64,000 nt of DNA. Origin: Edaphochlamys debaryana. Its lineage: Eukaryota; Chlorophyta; Chlorophyceae; Chlamydomonadales. The notes under the pieces were generated by a model. The model saw only the letters and a program-made list of their open reading frames with translations. It did not search any database and was not told the DNA's origin. Position 1 is the stretch's first letter. Every line of letters begins with the position of its first letter. The position numbers and the translations under genes are program-made. Shown here one piece after another: positions 33,495-45,300 of the stretch. The stretch covers positions 186,001-250,000 of the forward strand of contig JAEHOE010000080.1 in the NCBI GenBank assembly GCA_016858145.1. The letters are read 5' to 3'.

Positions 33495-34352
33495 ATGGCA
33501 GCTATGCACCCAGTCGCTCCAAATCTCAAGCGGCCCAGGGAGGCGTGCGAGGGCGCTGAGCTCGAGGGCCGCATCGAGGGTCAGCTGCGCCAGCGCCTCG
33601 ACGACTGCAGCACTCGATCCGCGCCCTGCCGCTCGCACGAGGCTTCAAAGACCGTCTCTGAGGACCCACTGGCGCCGGCACGGCGAGACTCCGACGGCGT
33701 GTGCCAGGCGAGGCGTCGACCCAGCGCCGATGGCGAGGTGCCCTCGGCGCCTGCCGCGCTGCCGGTGATGCCAGAGGACTCTCTTCCAGGGCCACGGAAC
33801 GCCTGTGCCGTCCTGGCGTTCCCGTCCGCGCTCTCAGGCGCCAGCATCAAGGACCTCCGCCTCGCTCTGCGGCAACTTGACCTCCAAGGGCGGTCCATCG
33901 TCCTTGAACTGCGGGAGGCTAAGGCTTCGTACGCAGCACGGATGGCGCAGGTGCGGGCGAGCTCAACCCGTGCGGATGTCAGCATGCCGGTACAGCCCGC
34001 TCCGGCCCAGGCCCCCCTCCGGGTCGCGGCCCACACACCCCACCTCCAGCTCCACCAGCTCAACGAGCTTCAAATGCAGCTCGCGCTACGGCTACGGGCG
34101 GAACAGCAGCAAGCCGCTGCTATGCTGCGGCGCGGTGCGGCGCCCGCATGGCTGGGTGCCCACCAAGTCGACGCCATGCCACCCCCGCCACCTCGCCCGC
34201 CCCGCGCCCCCCGGGCGGCGGGGATGGCCCAGCAGCACCCACAGCAGCATCAGGCGCAGCAGGCCGCGATGCTGCACATGCTGTCGCAGCTGCCCCTCGT
34301 CCAGCAGGCGCGCCCGCTCGCGTCCCACGGCTCGGGGCAGCTGCGCTGGTGA
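33495..34352 (+). CDS. 285-residue Gln/Pro-rich protein with short coiled coil, function unknown
   Basis: A single open exon runs from ATG at 33495 (MAAMHPVAPNLKRPREACEG) to TGA. A helix around 33826-33970 (LRLALRQLDLQGRSIVLELR) is followed by a Leu/Gln-rich helix (LNELQMQLALRLRAEQQQAA) and His/Gln/Pro-rich disorder, ending Leu-Arg-Trp. Codon use is typical of real genes here, and a TGTAA lies 392 bases downstream. Its plan resembles the gene at 28451, and I infer a diverged duplicate pair. No known domain is seen; Lys-Arg-Pro-Arg near the N-terminus could be a nuclear signal. Confidence 0.65.
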   Translation: MAAMHPVAPNLKRPREACEGAELEGRIEGQLRQRLDDCSTRSAPCRSHEASKTVSEDPLAPARRDSDGVCQARRRPSADGEVPSAPAALPVMPEDSLPGPRNACAVLAFPSALSGASIKDLRLALRQLDLQGRSIVLELREAKASYAARMAQVRASSTRADVSMPVQPAPAQAPLRVAAHTPHLQLHQLNELQMQLALRLRAEQQQAAAMLRRGAAPAWLGAHQVDAMPPPPPRPPRAPRAAGMAQQHPQQHQAQQAAMLHMLSQLPLVQQARPLASHGSGQLRW

Positions 34353-36510
34353 AGCTGTAGCATCGGCACTGAGGGACCGATGGACCGATGGCCCCCCAGG
34401 TACGAGGTTGGGCCGCGCACGTTAACGGCATTGCTGCTGCTACCTCCGTTTTTTGCGTTGGGCAACGGTCTTGGGCTGATGAGTCCCGGTATGGTGTTCT
34501 GTACTGACCTGGGTCCTTGCCTCCCGTCCCTCTCGGCAGGGGTGTCCAAGCGCCATGGAGGCCGTCAGATTCCGACGGGGTGGACTCAGGGGCAGCACTG
34601 CGGTGACCTGATGTTGGGGAGCCCCGCGGAAGCCCAAGGGCGGCGGCGGATCGCAAGCAAACGGGTGGATTTCTGGCTGCACTGCTAGTACCGGGGGTGG
34701 ATTGATTGCGGTGGACGTGGATGGCAAACAGCCGAAGCTTGGATGTAAATGGGTTATTTTTCCTTGCGGTGGCGCCTGGTGGCGTTTGCAATGGAGGTGG
34801 GAAGTTAGGCACGTGGGGTAAGGGAAAATCAAGGGCATCCAGGGCGAAAGCGGGCGTCAGGGGTAGATCTGTAGAGTACAGCTTCTGCGAGTGCGAGGAG
34901 TACACCAGCTTGGAGCATAGCATTGAGGGCGCACCTCGCGCAGGTGGGGAGGTCAGGGTTTGCCGGGTCGCATGTCAGCCGGCCCGTGCACAGCCTGGCT
35001 AAGGAGGGATTGTACAAATGATACAGCTCACGGCGTGCCGGCCTATCGCGCCAACACTCTATATGCAAGGAGTGTGTGAGCTTATGTGGGTGGGATATGC
35101 TTAAGTCGTTCTTCCCTGACGTTTGACTTCCTACTAGCGGAGCCGGCGGGCGGGGCTGTGCACATATCCTGTCGTATGCGTGGGCTGTTCGTTGGCGCTA
35201 TGAAGCAAGCTGGGGTATGGCTGGGGCTTTGGGGGGGCCCTCCCGCCCACCCAACAAACCGCCCTCTGGGGGTACCAGGTGGACCGTTTTACCGGTGATT
35301 ACACATGATCCGACCTGAGGGCGGGATTCATACGATGTTCTGATCCTCCGAGCCTGGAATGCGGGGTCTTCAAGCGGGTCCAGGGTCTTCAATCAAGTGT
35401 CTGCTATCGTAGGGGCTATTCATGCAGCCTCTGAGGCGCGCACGAAGCACCGCTAGTGCCACATGTTTCGTGAGGGGGGCACACGTGTAAGCTACCCTAA
35501 TGCTGGCTGTCTTGCTTGCCCCGATCACGACGGCCTCCTGGCTTTCGCGGCGTGAGGAGGGTCATTGACTGGCGCTAGCTGGGCAACGCAGGGTTGCAAG
35601 CGGGGCAACACGGACGTCCTGACGTGCTGCTTGCACGACGGCCTTGCCTCCTCGCCTCCCTCGGCTGCCTAGCTGTCCTGCTTGAAGGCTGACAGACGGG
35701 CCGGCTTTCCGCAGCGTAGCACCCTGTCAGGCCTGTCCGATTCGGGCACGGTCGATACAAGGCTAGGCGTCGGGGGGAGCCAGACGCAGCACTCTAGTCC
35801 CTGCAGGACACGGCGAATAGAAGTGCAAGGGCGATGGGTACAAAGCTGCATAGCGGGAACTGCGTGGCCCTGGTATTGCAGGCAGCCCCAGCTTGCTCGT
35901 CCGCTAACCGTGGCCGCACCCGGGATGGGGAGTGCTGTGCAGCTCCTAAAGCGGCTCAAGAAACCCGACTCGGGGAGGTTGCAATTGCGGCCGTACACAT
36001 ATTCCACGTACCGTTTCAGCTATTTCAGCGTCACAGGATACAGAATCCTACCCCCGCAGCAACTTGTATGCAACTTGTATACGAGCACGTCTACCATATC
36101 CGCGTTATCGATGCGGGCGACAGGGTGGATCGGCTCCTTGAGACGAAAGCGCGTGACGACTGCACCCCACGTACGACTGCACCCCAGACGCGGTGCTATG
36201 GCCGCGGGAATTGTTGCTGCGCTCAAGCGTGTGACTCAACCACCCCTTGATCCATTCCCGACTTCGCTGTCCACTGCTTGCGGCTTGCTTCCGTCGCCGC
36301 CTGGCCTGATTGGGCACCGTTTCTGCGCTGGCGCACTGCCGACCTGGGCCGACCTCCGACGCACCACTCACCCCCCGCGCACAGAAACGGCGGCGAACTG
36401 CCGAGCCGCCGCTCTCTCCCTCTCCCAAGGCACCGCCAAGAGCAGACGCTAACACAAGCTCCTGGGTCTAGGCGCGTCCAGGCACCGCACCGCGGCTCCC
36501 CAGTCATGCA
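34353..36510. other. Intergenic region between convergent genes
   Basis: It holds the 3' UTR of the 33.5 kb gene (to about 34760) and that of the minus-strand P-domain gene. A TTACA (minus-strand TGTAA) at 35299-35303 is the nearest candidate signal for the latter, 1.2 kb from its stop. A 256-codon open frame at 35682-36452 has no recognisable content and is not called. Confidence 0.45.
34744..34748 (+). terminator. TGTAA polyadenylation signal of the 33.5 kb gene
   Basis: It lies 392 bases past the stop codon, on the same strand. Confidence 0.6.
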
Positions 36511-39500
36511 TCACACGAGCGCCCGCTTGAATTCCTCCATGCTGCTGCTGAGGCGCTGCAGCGGCGCCCGCAGGTGCTCGCCGTCCGCCCAGCCCTGCAG
36601 CCGCGACTGCAGCCCTCGCACCGCCAGGGTCAGGCGCTCCACGGCCTGGGGTGGGGCGGGGGGTGGGGCGGGGGGTGGAGCGGAGGGGGTGTTGCGTAAG
36701 ACAGTTGGGGATCAAGACGGATTGGCGAGGGCACGCGCACAGCGCGGGTGGGGGTGGGACGGAGGCCGCCCGCGGACAGCGCGCGGGGTAGGGCGGGGCA
36801 GTGTGGCTGAGTCGTCACGCGGCTGCGTGCACCGTGCAGGGGCATCAAGTACCTGTCCTCAGTAGCCCCCGCCTCTGCCAGAGCCCCCCGCCCCGAGGAC
36901 CCCGACAGCCCAGTTTCAGGCCCCAGAAGCCAGAACCCCCAAATTTTGCCCCGTCCCCTACCGCCCCACCTGCGCCGTGACCTTGGGCGCATTGCCCAGC
37001 CCGATGGTGTTGGACAGCTGCATGCGCAGGGCCGCGAAGCCGGCGCTGAGGCGGTCCGCTGCGGCCGAGAAGGCGTCGGAGGAGAGGCCGAAGTGGGCCC
37101 CCGAGGCGTCACGGAACGCCGGGCCCTGGGCGGCAGGGTGCGCGGCGGCGGCGGCGGCGGAGAAGAGGGTGGTGCTGGCGGCGCCGGCTGCGGGGAGCTG
37201 GCTGGAGCCCAGCTGCGGAGGATGTAGGGGGGCGGGGACGGGGAGGGGGTTTGAGAGATGCGCGGGCGAGGCGACCCTGCATGGTCAAGGCCTGGACACC
37301 TGCGCTCGCGTGCATGTATACCGTATTCCCTCACGCCCGCACACCCTCAAAGCCCCAGCCCCACCACGCCGTCCACACGCCCCGGCCCCCATCCACCCAC
37401 CCATCCCGTACTGAGCACCCACCGCGCCCCGGAAGGCGGTCAGCATCTCTCCGTCGCTCACGCCCGCCCGCAGCCCCGCCGCCGCCTCCCGCAGGCCCTG
37501 CACGCCCGAGCCCAGGCCGTCCAGCGCGGAGGCGCCGGAGCCGCGCAGGCCCAGGCCGGGGAGCTGAGGGGTGCAGGGGGCATGAGAAGCTCAGCTGGGA
37601 TCAGGGCCTCATCGGAGGTGCCTAGTTGTGTTGGACCTAAAGACAGCTAGCTTCCCATGTGTCAGTTGCCTCCTGTGCCCCTGCCGCCGTCACGCACCTG
37701 GCTGCGCAGTGCGCCCACGCCCGCCTGCAGCGCGTCCAGCCGCCCCGACACGCGCTCCGCGGCCGCCTGCAGCCGGGAGCTGAGCAGCGCCTGGGCGGCC
37801 TGGGGGGGGGGCAGGCGGGGGGGGGGGGGGGTCGGGGGGTGAGGCGGTGGCGGAGCGGGCGCGTTGCACTGGGTGCTGCCGTCTAGGATTGCAGATTCCG
37901 GCAAGGTGGGTCTTAGCACTGTAGCTAGATACGAGCAAGCAGGAAGCTTGGCGCCTGGGCGGGCATTGGCCCCCACGCGGCCCGCCACGCACCTTGACTG
38001 CCGCCACGTAGGCCTCCGCCTGTGCTGCCGCCAGCTCCGCCTGCAGCGCCACGCCCCCCCGCACGTAGTCCGCACCCGCGGCCGCGGAGGCGCGCAGCAG
38101 GCCGCCCGCCAAGTCAGCGCCGGCGGCCGCGCGGGAGTGCGCCGAGGCGGCGGCGGCGGCGCCCGCTTGCAGCCCTTCGGCTGGGGGGCCGGGGCAGAGC
38201 GGGGTTTGGGGGGTATCGAGGGATAAGTGGGCGGGCTCCTGGGCCAAGAGCTAACAGCCAAGAGGCAAGAGCTGAGAGAAGCGTCGGCTGTGTGGAGAGC
38301 GGCGGGTACAAGGGCTAAACGCTTCCGACATGAGGGGTGTGGGTGCGGCGGGTGGTAGGGCTACAGAGGAGACAGGGAGGAGAGGCCGTGGCCGAGGAGG
38401 TGCATCCGGTGCTCACCGTACGTCTTGATGGCCCCCCGCACTCGGTCGCCCAGGCCCAGGGCGTCAATGGTGTTGCGCGCGCGGTCCAGCCTGAGAGACA
38501 CAGCAGCGGGAGGCACGCGTGGGCGGGTAGGGGTGATGGTCTGCAGATGCATGCATCCCGGCTCCCGAACCCGCCCTCGCACAGCCCTCGAATTGGTCCC
38601 CAACCCCAGCCCGCCTCACACGAAGCCGCCCCCCGCGTGGTCCAGCCCCGGCGCTGCCTCCCGGAACAGCGCCGACTGCGCCATGGCGCTGACGTTGGCG
38701 GCCAGGGCGGCGGCGGCGGCGCTGGCGGCGGTGGCGGCGGGGCCGTCGGCGGCGCGGGCGCCCAAGCCGCCACCGACGGCGGCAGCGGAGGCGTTGGCGT
38801 CTGCCACTGCGTACAGCAGGTCTGACAGGGAGGACAGGAAGGACGACACGAGGCCGTCGCCGTCGGGGCCCAGCGTCAGGTTGCCCAGCCGCCACTCGGC
38901 GCCGCCGGCGCGGGCCAGCGGGCGGGCCGCGGTGGCGTCAGCGGAGGCGGAGGCCAGGGGCCTGCAGGGTTGGAGGATGGGCCAGGAGTGGACGGACGGG
39001 TGAGCAGAGGTTGAAGGCAGGGACATAAGGTGGGGCTAGGCGGGGCCCAGCGCCACGTGTCCCAAGCGGGCCCAGCGCCCCGCGGATGGTGGTGCAGTGT
39101 AGCGGCTGGGTCTGAGCGGAGTTTGCAGGGCCCGGCGCTGTGTGCCGTACCTACCTGGCGGTAGTCACGGCGGTGGCGTTGAGTGCCTCCAGGCGGGACA
39201 GCAGGCCCCGGACCAGGCCCTCGTCGCTGGCGGCGGCGGCGGCGGCGGCGGGGGTGGGGGTGGAGGCAGCAGGGGCGCTGGTGGGGGTGGTCGCGGTGCC
39301 GATGGCGGGGGTGCTGGCGGTGGGGACCAGGCCGGGGCTGGAGGGGAGGGGCAGAGCACAGGGTCATAGCGGTGTTAGCAGCAGGGATAAGCAGCACGCA
39401 GAGAGCCCAGGTAGGAGTTGCTTCTTTCAAAACAGTCACTACTTATACTTCGCCCGTGTGCACCCTCTCACCGGTTGAGGCGGTTGAGCAGCTGCAGGAG

Positions 39501-41208
39501 GGGCCCGCTGCCGCTAACCACACCGGTGGCGTTGGCGGCAGCAGCAGCGGTTGCAGTGGCGTTGGCGGCGGCGGCGGTGGTGATGGTGGCGGAGGGCAGG
39601 CCGGTGCCTACGGCGGCGGCGGCGCCAGCAGGGAGGGTGACGGCCTCGCCCGGCTGGACATTTGCAAAGAGCATGCTGTCGACTGCCGCGGGCCCACTCG
39701 CCGCGTCGGGGACGGGAGCAGAGTCGGCTGCGGTGACGGCAGGGCTAGTGTCGACGGGGGCGACAGGGGCAACGGCGGCGCCAGGAGTGGCAGCCATGGG
39801 CGCTGCCGCCTCTGTCTCGGCCTCGCCGCCATCCTCAGCCTCGGCCCCCGGGTCTGCCTCGGCCTCCTCCTGTGGCTCGCCGTCAGCCTCGGTGCCGTCG
39901 CCGTCGCCAGCCTCCGGTTCGTCAGTGCTGTCATCGACGGAGCACACCACCAGGGTCCAGCCGGTGATGGCCACGGTGCGGCTGAGGGGCCGGGGGTCGG
40001 GGTCGGGGGCAAAAGCGGAGGCGGAGCAAGTCAAGGGGGCGCGGAGGCAGGGCAGACTATTGAGGGGCGCGGAGTGTCGGTTATGTGGGGCGGGGCAGGT
40101 GAGCGCTTGGAGTGGCCTTGGAAGGGAAAGGCATTAGGTGTGGAGCCCGGCTATGGCAGTAAGGGACTAGGCTGTGTGATCACTGGGGGGTCCAGGGCCC
40201 TGCGCCGCTCACTTGTCCCTGCCGGGGGCCAGGTCCTCCGCCTTGAGCGTCCAGCGGCCGGCGGCGGAGGGCAGGGCGGTGAGGGGGTCGGTCATGGGCT
40301 GCGGGGGGCGCCAGGTGCCGGTGAAGGGCGCGGCGGAGGGGTCCTGGGGGAAGGGCAGCGGGGCTGCGGGAGGGCCAGGGGAGATTGGGGTTAAAAATAA
40401 TCCAGGCGGAAACTACTACGACCTGCACACGCACGGAGCGCTGAGATGCATCGACCCGGCGGCACGGCAAGGGCACAGCGCTGTGGCCAGCCCTTCACTC
40501 CCGGCGGCCCCCTGCATCCATTCATCCATGTGCACGCCCCTCCGCTCCCCCCCCCCGGCCCACCCTCGTCGCTGAAGCTGGCGCCGGCGATGTCCGCCCC
40601 CGGGCCCCCCGTGCGGATGTCCTTGAGCAGGACGGACACCACGGGGCCGGGCGCCTCGCCGGCGGTGAGCGTGAGCTGCGGCGCGGGCGGGGGAACACAA
40701 AGCAACGGAAGCAGGGGGTCAGGGGTTTGACGGGTGCCGTAGGGGACTCTTGACACGGTGCTGCCGCTGCAGGGCCTTGCCGCAGCCGCCCGTGCCGTCC
40801 ATGCACCTGCCCCGGCCGCCAACCTCTTTAACTCCACCTTTCCCCGCTCCACGCCCCAGCACGGGTCCCTGCGCCCACCTTGATTGCCCCCACGCGCGCG
40901 GCCCTGAGGCCCAGACCTGTGACGGCCACCGCCCCCACAGAGGGGGCGCCCTCGGGCGGCACTGTGATGGTGGAGGTCAGGGGCGCTGCAGCTGACGCGG
41001 GGCCAGCGGGTGGGCCGGCAAAGGGGCGGCAGGAGCCAGCAGGGGCGTCGGCGGCCGGGGCCACGTCAGCGGCCGTGACACCGGCGGCTGGGGCTGGGGC
41101 GGTGGCTGGGGCGGCGGCGGCCAGGGCGGTCGGGGCTTGAGTGCGGGCGGGGTGGAAGAAGGTTGCTAGGAGGATTGCCGCGAAGACGATTGTGCCGCCG
41201 CTGGCCAT
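36511..41208 (-). CDS. Secreted protein with N-terminal P-domain-like module and Ala-rich helical tail
   Basis: Twelve minus-strand exons join in frame to 836 residues: 41208-40879, 40675-40564, 40363-40213, 39981-39472, 39337-39155, 38961-38620, 38490-38417, 38180-37993, 37799-37698, 37563-37423, 37212-36970, 36645-36511 (exon 6's right edge is certain to about one base). Residues 1-23 are a signal peptide (GGTIVFAAILLATFF core). Residues about 75-211 resemble the P (Homo B) domain of proprotein convertases: SFSDEAPLPFPQDPSAAPF, TGTWRPPQP, GRWTLKAEDLAP and ITGWTLVVC. An acidic then Ala-rich linker follows, and from about residue 430 come Ala-rich amphipathic helices with Asn-x-Ser/Thr sites. 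Only two cysteines are present (Cys60 and Cys211), bracketing the P-like module. No protease domain is present. A cell-wall or extracellular role is inferred. Confidence 0.8.
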
Positions 41209-42333
41209 CCTCGGCGACTGGTACCGGGTCTAGGTCAGGGTCTGGTAGCGATCTTCGGCGTTGAGGCGAGAGGTGAAAGGCTAAGACCTGCTCTGCTAGT
41301 AGATGAGGCGACTATTGTTTAGGTCTCAGGTGAGCGTGCAGACGATAGGAAGGTGGGGGAGGGGGAGGGAAGCAGCACGCTGTGCGGGCCTTGGCCCGTG
41401 TGGATCACCTAGAGTCAAGATCACAAGGGGTTGGGGGGAGGGTCGCAGGGAGCGGCGCGGAGCGCTTGGTGGCTTGCTGCAGCGGCGAGGTATGGTAGGG
41501 CACGCACCGACAGTCCGTGGTTATGTAGGCACCGCTCGAGACCTCGGCCCCTTGGATCAGAGCTCCCCATGACAGCACGTGACAGCCGGCCCTCCGGGTC
41601 CTTCCGCGCGGCATGTCAGCTGTCGCCGAGCTCAATACTAAGCGGCAGTCGGCGCGCAACTTCCCTCTGCGGACGCACTGCTGAAGTGCTGGTCTCGCAG
41701 GTGCGCGCCGCAAGGGGCCGGTTGTTTGCTACCCGCGCGTCCAAATGCGCATCCGCGACAGTTGTGTACCAGAAAGGCTGTCGACCATGGTCCAGCTCTG
41801 TCGCCAGCATCCCCATTCATGCAACCTTGAATTACTATACTTTCGAGGGGGAGGTCCAGGGGGCAGAAGGGGGAGAGGAGGGGGTGCTCTGGGGGCCCGG
41901 GGGCTGAAGGTGGAAAGCGGGGGGAAACGCGACAAACCCGCCGTGCGTGCCAACAACCCTGAAGCGTGCAACCCTATCCCTTCTGCGTCGGACAGCAATC
42001 CGACACAGCGTGCACATCAAGGTAAAAACGTCGGGCAAGCCCAGAGCCCGCTTACCGGCTTGCTTCGTTGACTGCGTGAGGAAATGCTCCAAACGCGGGG
42101 CGGCCCGCAACGGGCGACAGCCTCTCACTCGCATCAGGTGTGAAGATCGACGACTTGCCAGATCACTCCCCAGGCCCGCTGCTCGCAATCGGCATGCCGG
42201 CGCGCAACACCTGGCGTGCGCCCATTTATTGCAGGCGTGCCCGCGGGCAGCAGTACTATGTCGTCGTGTGCGGAATGGAGCAACTCGCGTGCTCTGCTCG
42301 GCCGCGCCTGAGGCCTCGTTTGCGACACGGTCA
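41209..42333. promoter_or_regulatory. Intergenic region of a divergent gene pair
   Basis: These 1.1 kb lie between the start of the minus-strand P-domain gene and the plus-strand phosphatase gene and must hold both promoters and 5' UTRs. No defined element or extra exon is recognisable. Confidence 0.4.
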
Positions 42334-45300
42334 ATGGACGCGACCGCCCCGCCCAGCGTCAGGGTCTTCTACCGCACCGGATGGGACAAGGCCGTGGTGC
42401 ACGGCTCGCTGGCCGGCGCCAAGTGGTCGGACTTCCCCTGACAAAGGCAAGCACGGGCTTCCCTCCCCTCTGCCCCCTCCCCTTCAATCGTCAGGGCCCG
42501 CAACCCCCCGTCCCCCTCGCGGAACCTCCCCCCTCCCCTCCCGCCGGAGTCCCGCACCCGCCGCGGTACCCATGCTCACCCGCTCCCCGTCCGCTCGCCG
42601 CCCGCTCCTCCCGACCCGGTGCAGGCCCCCGGCACGCCCGACCGCTGGCTGGTGGCGGACATCCCCCTGCCCTCCCCCGCGGCGCCCCCGGGGGTGCCGC
42701 TGCTGGAGTTCGTTGTGGCGGACGCGGGCAAGGGGCAGTGGGACAAGCCCGCAGCGGGTGAGGGGAGGGTGGGGTGGGGTGGGGCTGGGGGAGGGGGTGG
42801 AGGTGTGCAGGCGAGGTGTTCAGGGGAGGCGGGACCAGGGGATTTGGGGAGGGGCGCGGGATGGGGTCAGGCTCCTGCCCGGGCCTTGCAGCGGGAGCGG
42901 TGCGGGCGCTGGGGCGTGGTGCAGCTCAGGACAGCTGCTGTACCGGGATGGGCGTACGGGCAGCGGTCTGCGTGAGCCCGGGACCAATTACGGTGCCAGG
43001 CCAGAGCTATGGCCTCTCAGTTAGCGGCACCTTGGAGGTTCCCCCCGCGCCTTTCCCCCCCATCACGCGCTGGTCCCAACCCCCCGCACGACCCCCCGTC
43101 CCCCTTACCCCCCAACCCCCCACCCCAAGGCGGCAACTACCGTGTGGATGGCCCGGGCACCTACTCCCTGCGCGGGGGGGCGCTGCGGAAGGTCGGGGGG
43201 CGGCCCGTCATGGTGGTGAGCGGCGGCACGCGGGGGGTGGGGGGTGGGCTGGGGCTGGGGGTGTGTGTGGCAGGGGGGATCAATGATGAGCCTGGGGCGC
43301 TAGGGCGCGCAAGGCATCACCGTAGGGAAGGGTTAGGAAGAGCCAATGAGGGCCACGCCAATTCCTCGGGCCCCTGCAAGTCCAGAGCCCTTCTCCAGCC
43401 CCAAACCCCTTTCCCCCCCCCTCATCCGCCCCTCCCCCCCAGGTGAGCGACCTGGACGGCACCATGGTGGGGGACGATGCCGCCACCGCCGCCTTCCGCT
43501 CCTACTGGGAGGACGGGGGGGCGCTGAGGGGCGGAGTGCTGGTCTACAACACGGGAAGGTGTGTATCGAGATGGAGGGCGGTGTGGCAGGGGGCGGGACG
43601 CGAGCGGGCTCGAGGAGACCGTCCCGTGACGCTGGGCCCGGCCCCTGGATGTCCCTCCCTCCCTCCCTCCCGCCCCCCCCCCCCCAGGTCCCTCGAGTCG
43701 TTCCTGGAGCTGCTCAAGGCCAAGGCCCCCCACATGGCGGTGCCGGACGCCCTCATCCTGGCAGTGGGTGCGTGGGGGTGGTGGTGGCGGGGCGGGGTCC
43801 GAGGGGGCGAGGGGCCGGGTGCAGGGATGCCGTGGTCCCTGGGCCCCTGGGCCCTTGCTGTCCCGGGGGCGGCACTCGGGTCCCAGGCACAGGCTCGGTG
43901 GGGCTCGCCACCGGGGGGCTGGTAGTGTGGGCCCATACGCCTCCGCCAGGGGGCTGCCGTGCGGGGGCTCGTGCAGGGGCTCGTGCGCTGTGGCGCTTGC
44001 CTTCATGAGCTCCGCTGGCGACCGGCCCCCGCAGGCACGCTGGTGTACCTGCGCAACCCCTCGGGGGGCCCCCCCGACAGCCCCGCGGGCTGGCGCCAGG
44101 ACCGGGACTGGTCCGCCACGCTGGACGAGCGCTGGAACCTCAAGGTGGGGTCGATGAACGCGAACTTATGTTGAAAAGGACAATTGCCGCGCGTTTAGGG
44201 TGGTGTTGGGGGCTGCAAGTGTAGGGCGAGAGATCATCGGCGCGGCAGGAGGGCGCGGGAGGCTGCTGAAGGTATTGTGTCAGCCGACTTGGGCTAGTGC
44301 CCGCGAACCCATGATGGCGGGGCGAACCGGGGTTGTGTTGGGAGGAGTAGTGGTGCAGTGGTTGGAGTGCACCGACGTAAGAATGCAGGTGCGCTCCACG
44401 AGTCGCCTGAATCCCCACGTGCCTGCGCCCTGATCCCTTCCTTGACCCCTGCCATTGAGCAGGTGGCGAGGGATGCGTGCTACAAGGCGCTCGCTCAGGT
44501 GGGGCCGGGGACGAGGGAGGGTACGGAGGCGGGGGCGAGGGCGGAGGCTTGGGTTCAGGCAGGGTACAGCAGCGGGCTTGTAAGCGGGACCTGAGTCCCC
44601 TGCCCCCGGTCTCCCGTTGTGAGCCGCTGGCCGGGTGCTCGGGCGCTCCTGCGCTGCGTTGGCCCCGCCTCGCGCGGGGCCCCCTGACTGCTGGCGGCCA
44701 CGTGACGGGGGGCGGGGGGCGGGTGATGCTCGGGGCATCGTCGCACGACCGCCCCCCAACCGGCCACCCCCCAACCGGGCTGCAGGCGGGCAAGGACTCG
44801 ATGCACTTCCGCCCACCCGAGGAGCAGAACGACCACAAGGTGGGGCGGGGCCTGCCAGGGGGGTGGGGGCGGGGCAGGCAAGCGTTCAAGAAAGCGGGCA
44901 ACTGACGTGGTTTATTGAGGAGTTGGTAGCGTTGCCGAGGTGCAGTACACCGTTGTGCTGGTGGATGGCTGCGCAGTGCAGCTTCGTAGCATACCTCGCA
45001 CCGCTCTGTGTCACTTGAGCTCACTTGCCCGCCCGCGGCAGCAGGTCACGTGCGGTGTGGCCGACGCCTCCGCCTCCGCGGCCGTGGCCACGGTGAATGC
45101 GGAGCTGGCGGCGGCGGGGTGCGCTGCCAACGTCATCACCAGCGGGCACGGGGGCTGGAAGTGAGCTCACGGTTGGGGGGACCATTTCGGGCTGGGACTG
45201 GGGAACTGGGTGGAGGGCGCCCAGGCCGGGCGGCGCACGGGGCAGTGGCGCACGGGACCGCACAGGCCCCGCGCTCTGTGGTCCATCCCTCCTAGACCAG

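Noticed and set aside
35682..36452. 256-codon plus-strand open frame in intergenic sequence
   Set aside because: It has no recognisable domain, a random-looking composition for this genome, and no supporting splice sites or nearby TGTAA. A real but orphan gene cannot be excluded.
39183..40394. 403-codon plus-strand open frame
   Set aside because: It is antisense to exons 3-5 of the P-domain gene and composed of Gly/Arg-rich shadow sequence.
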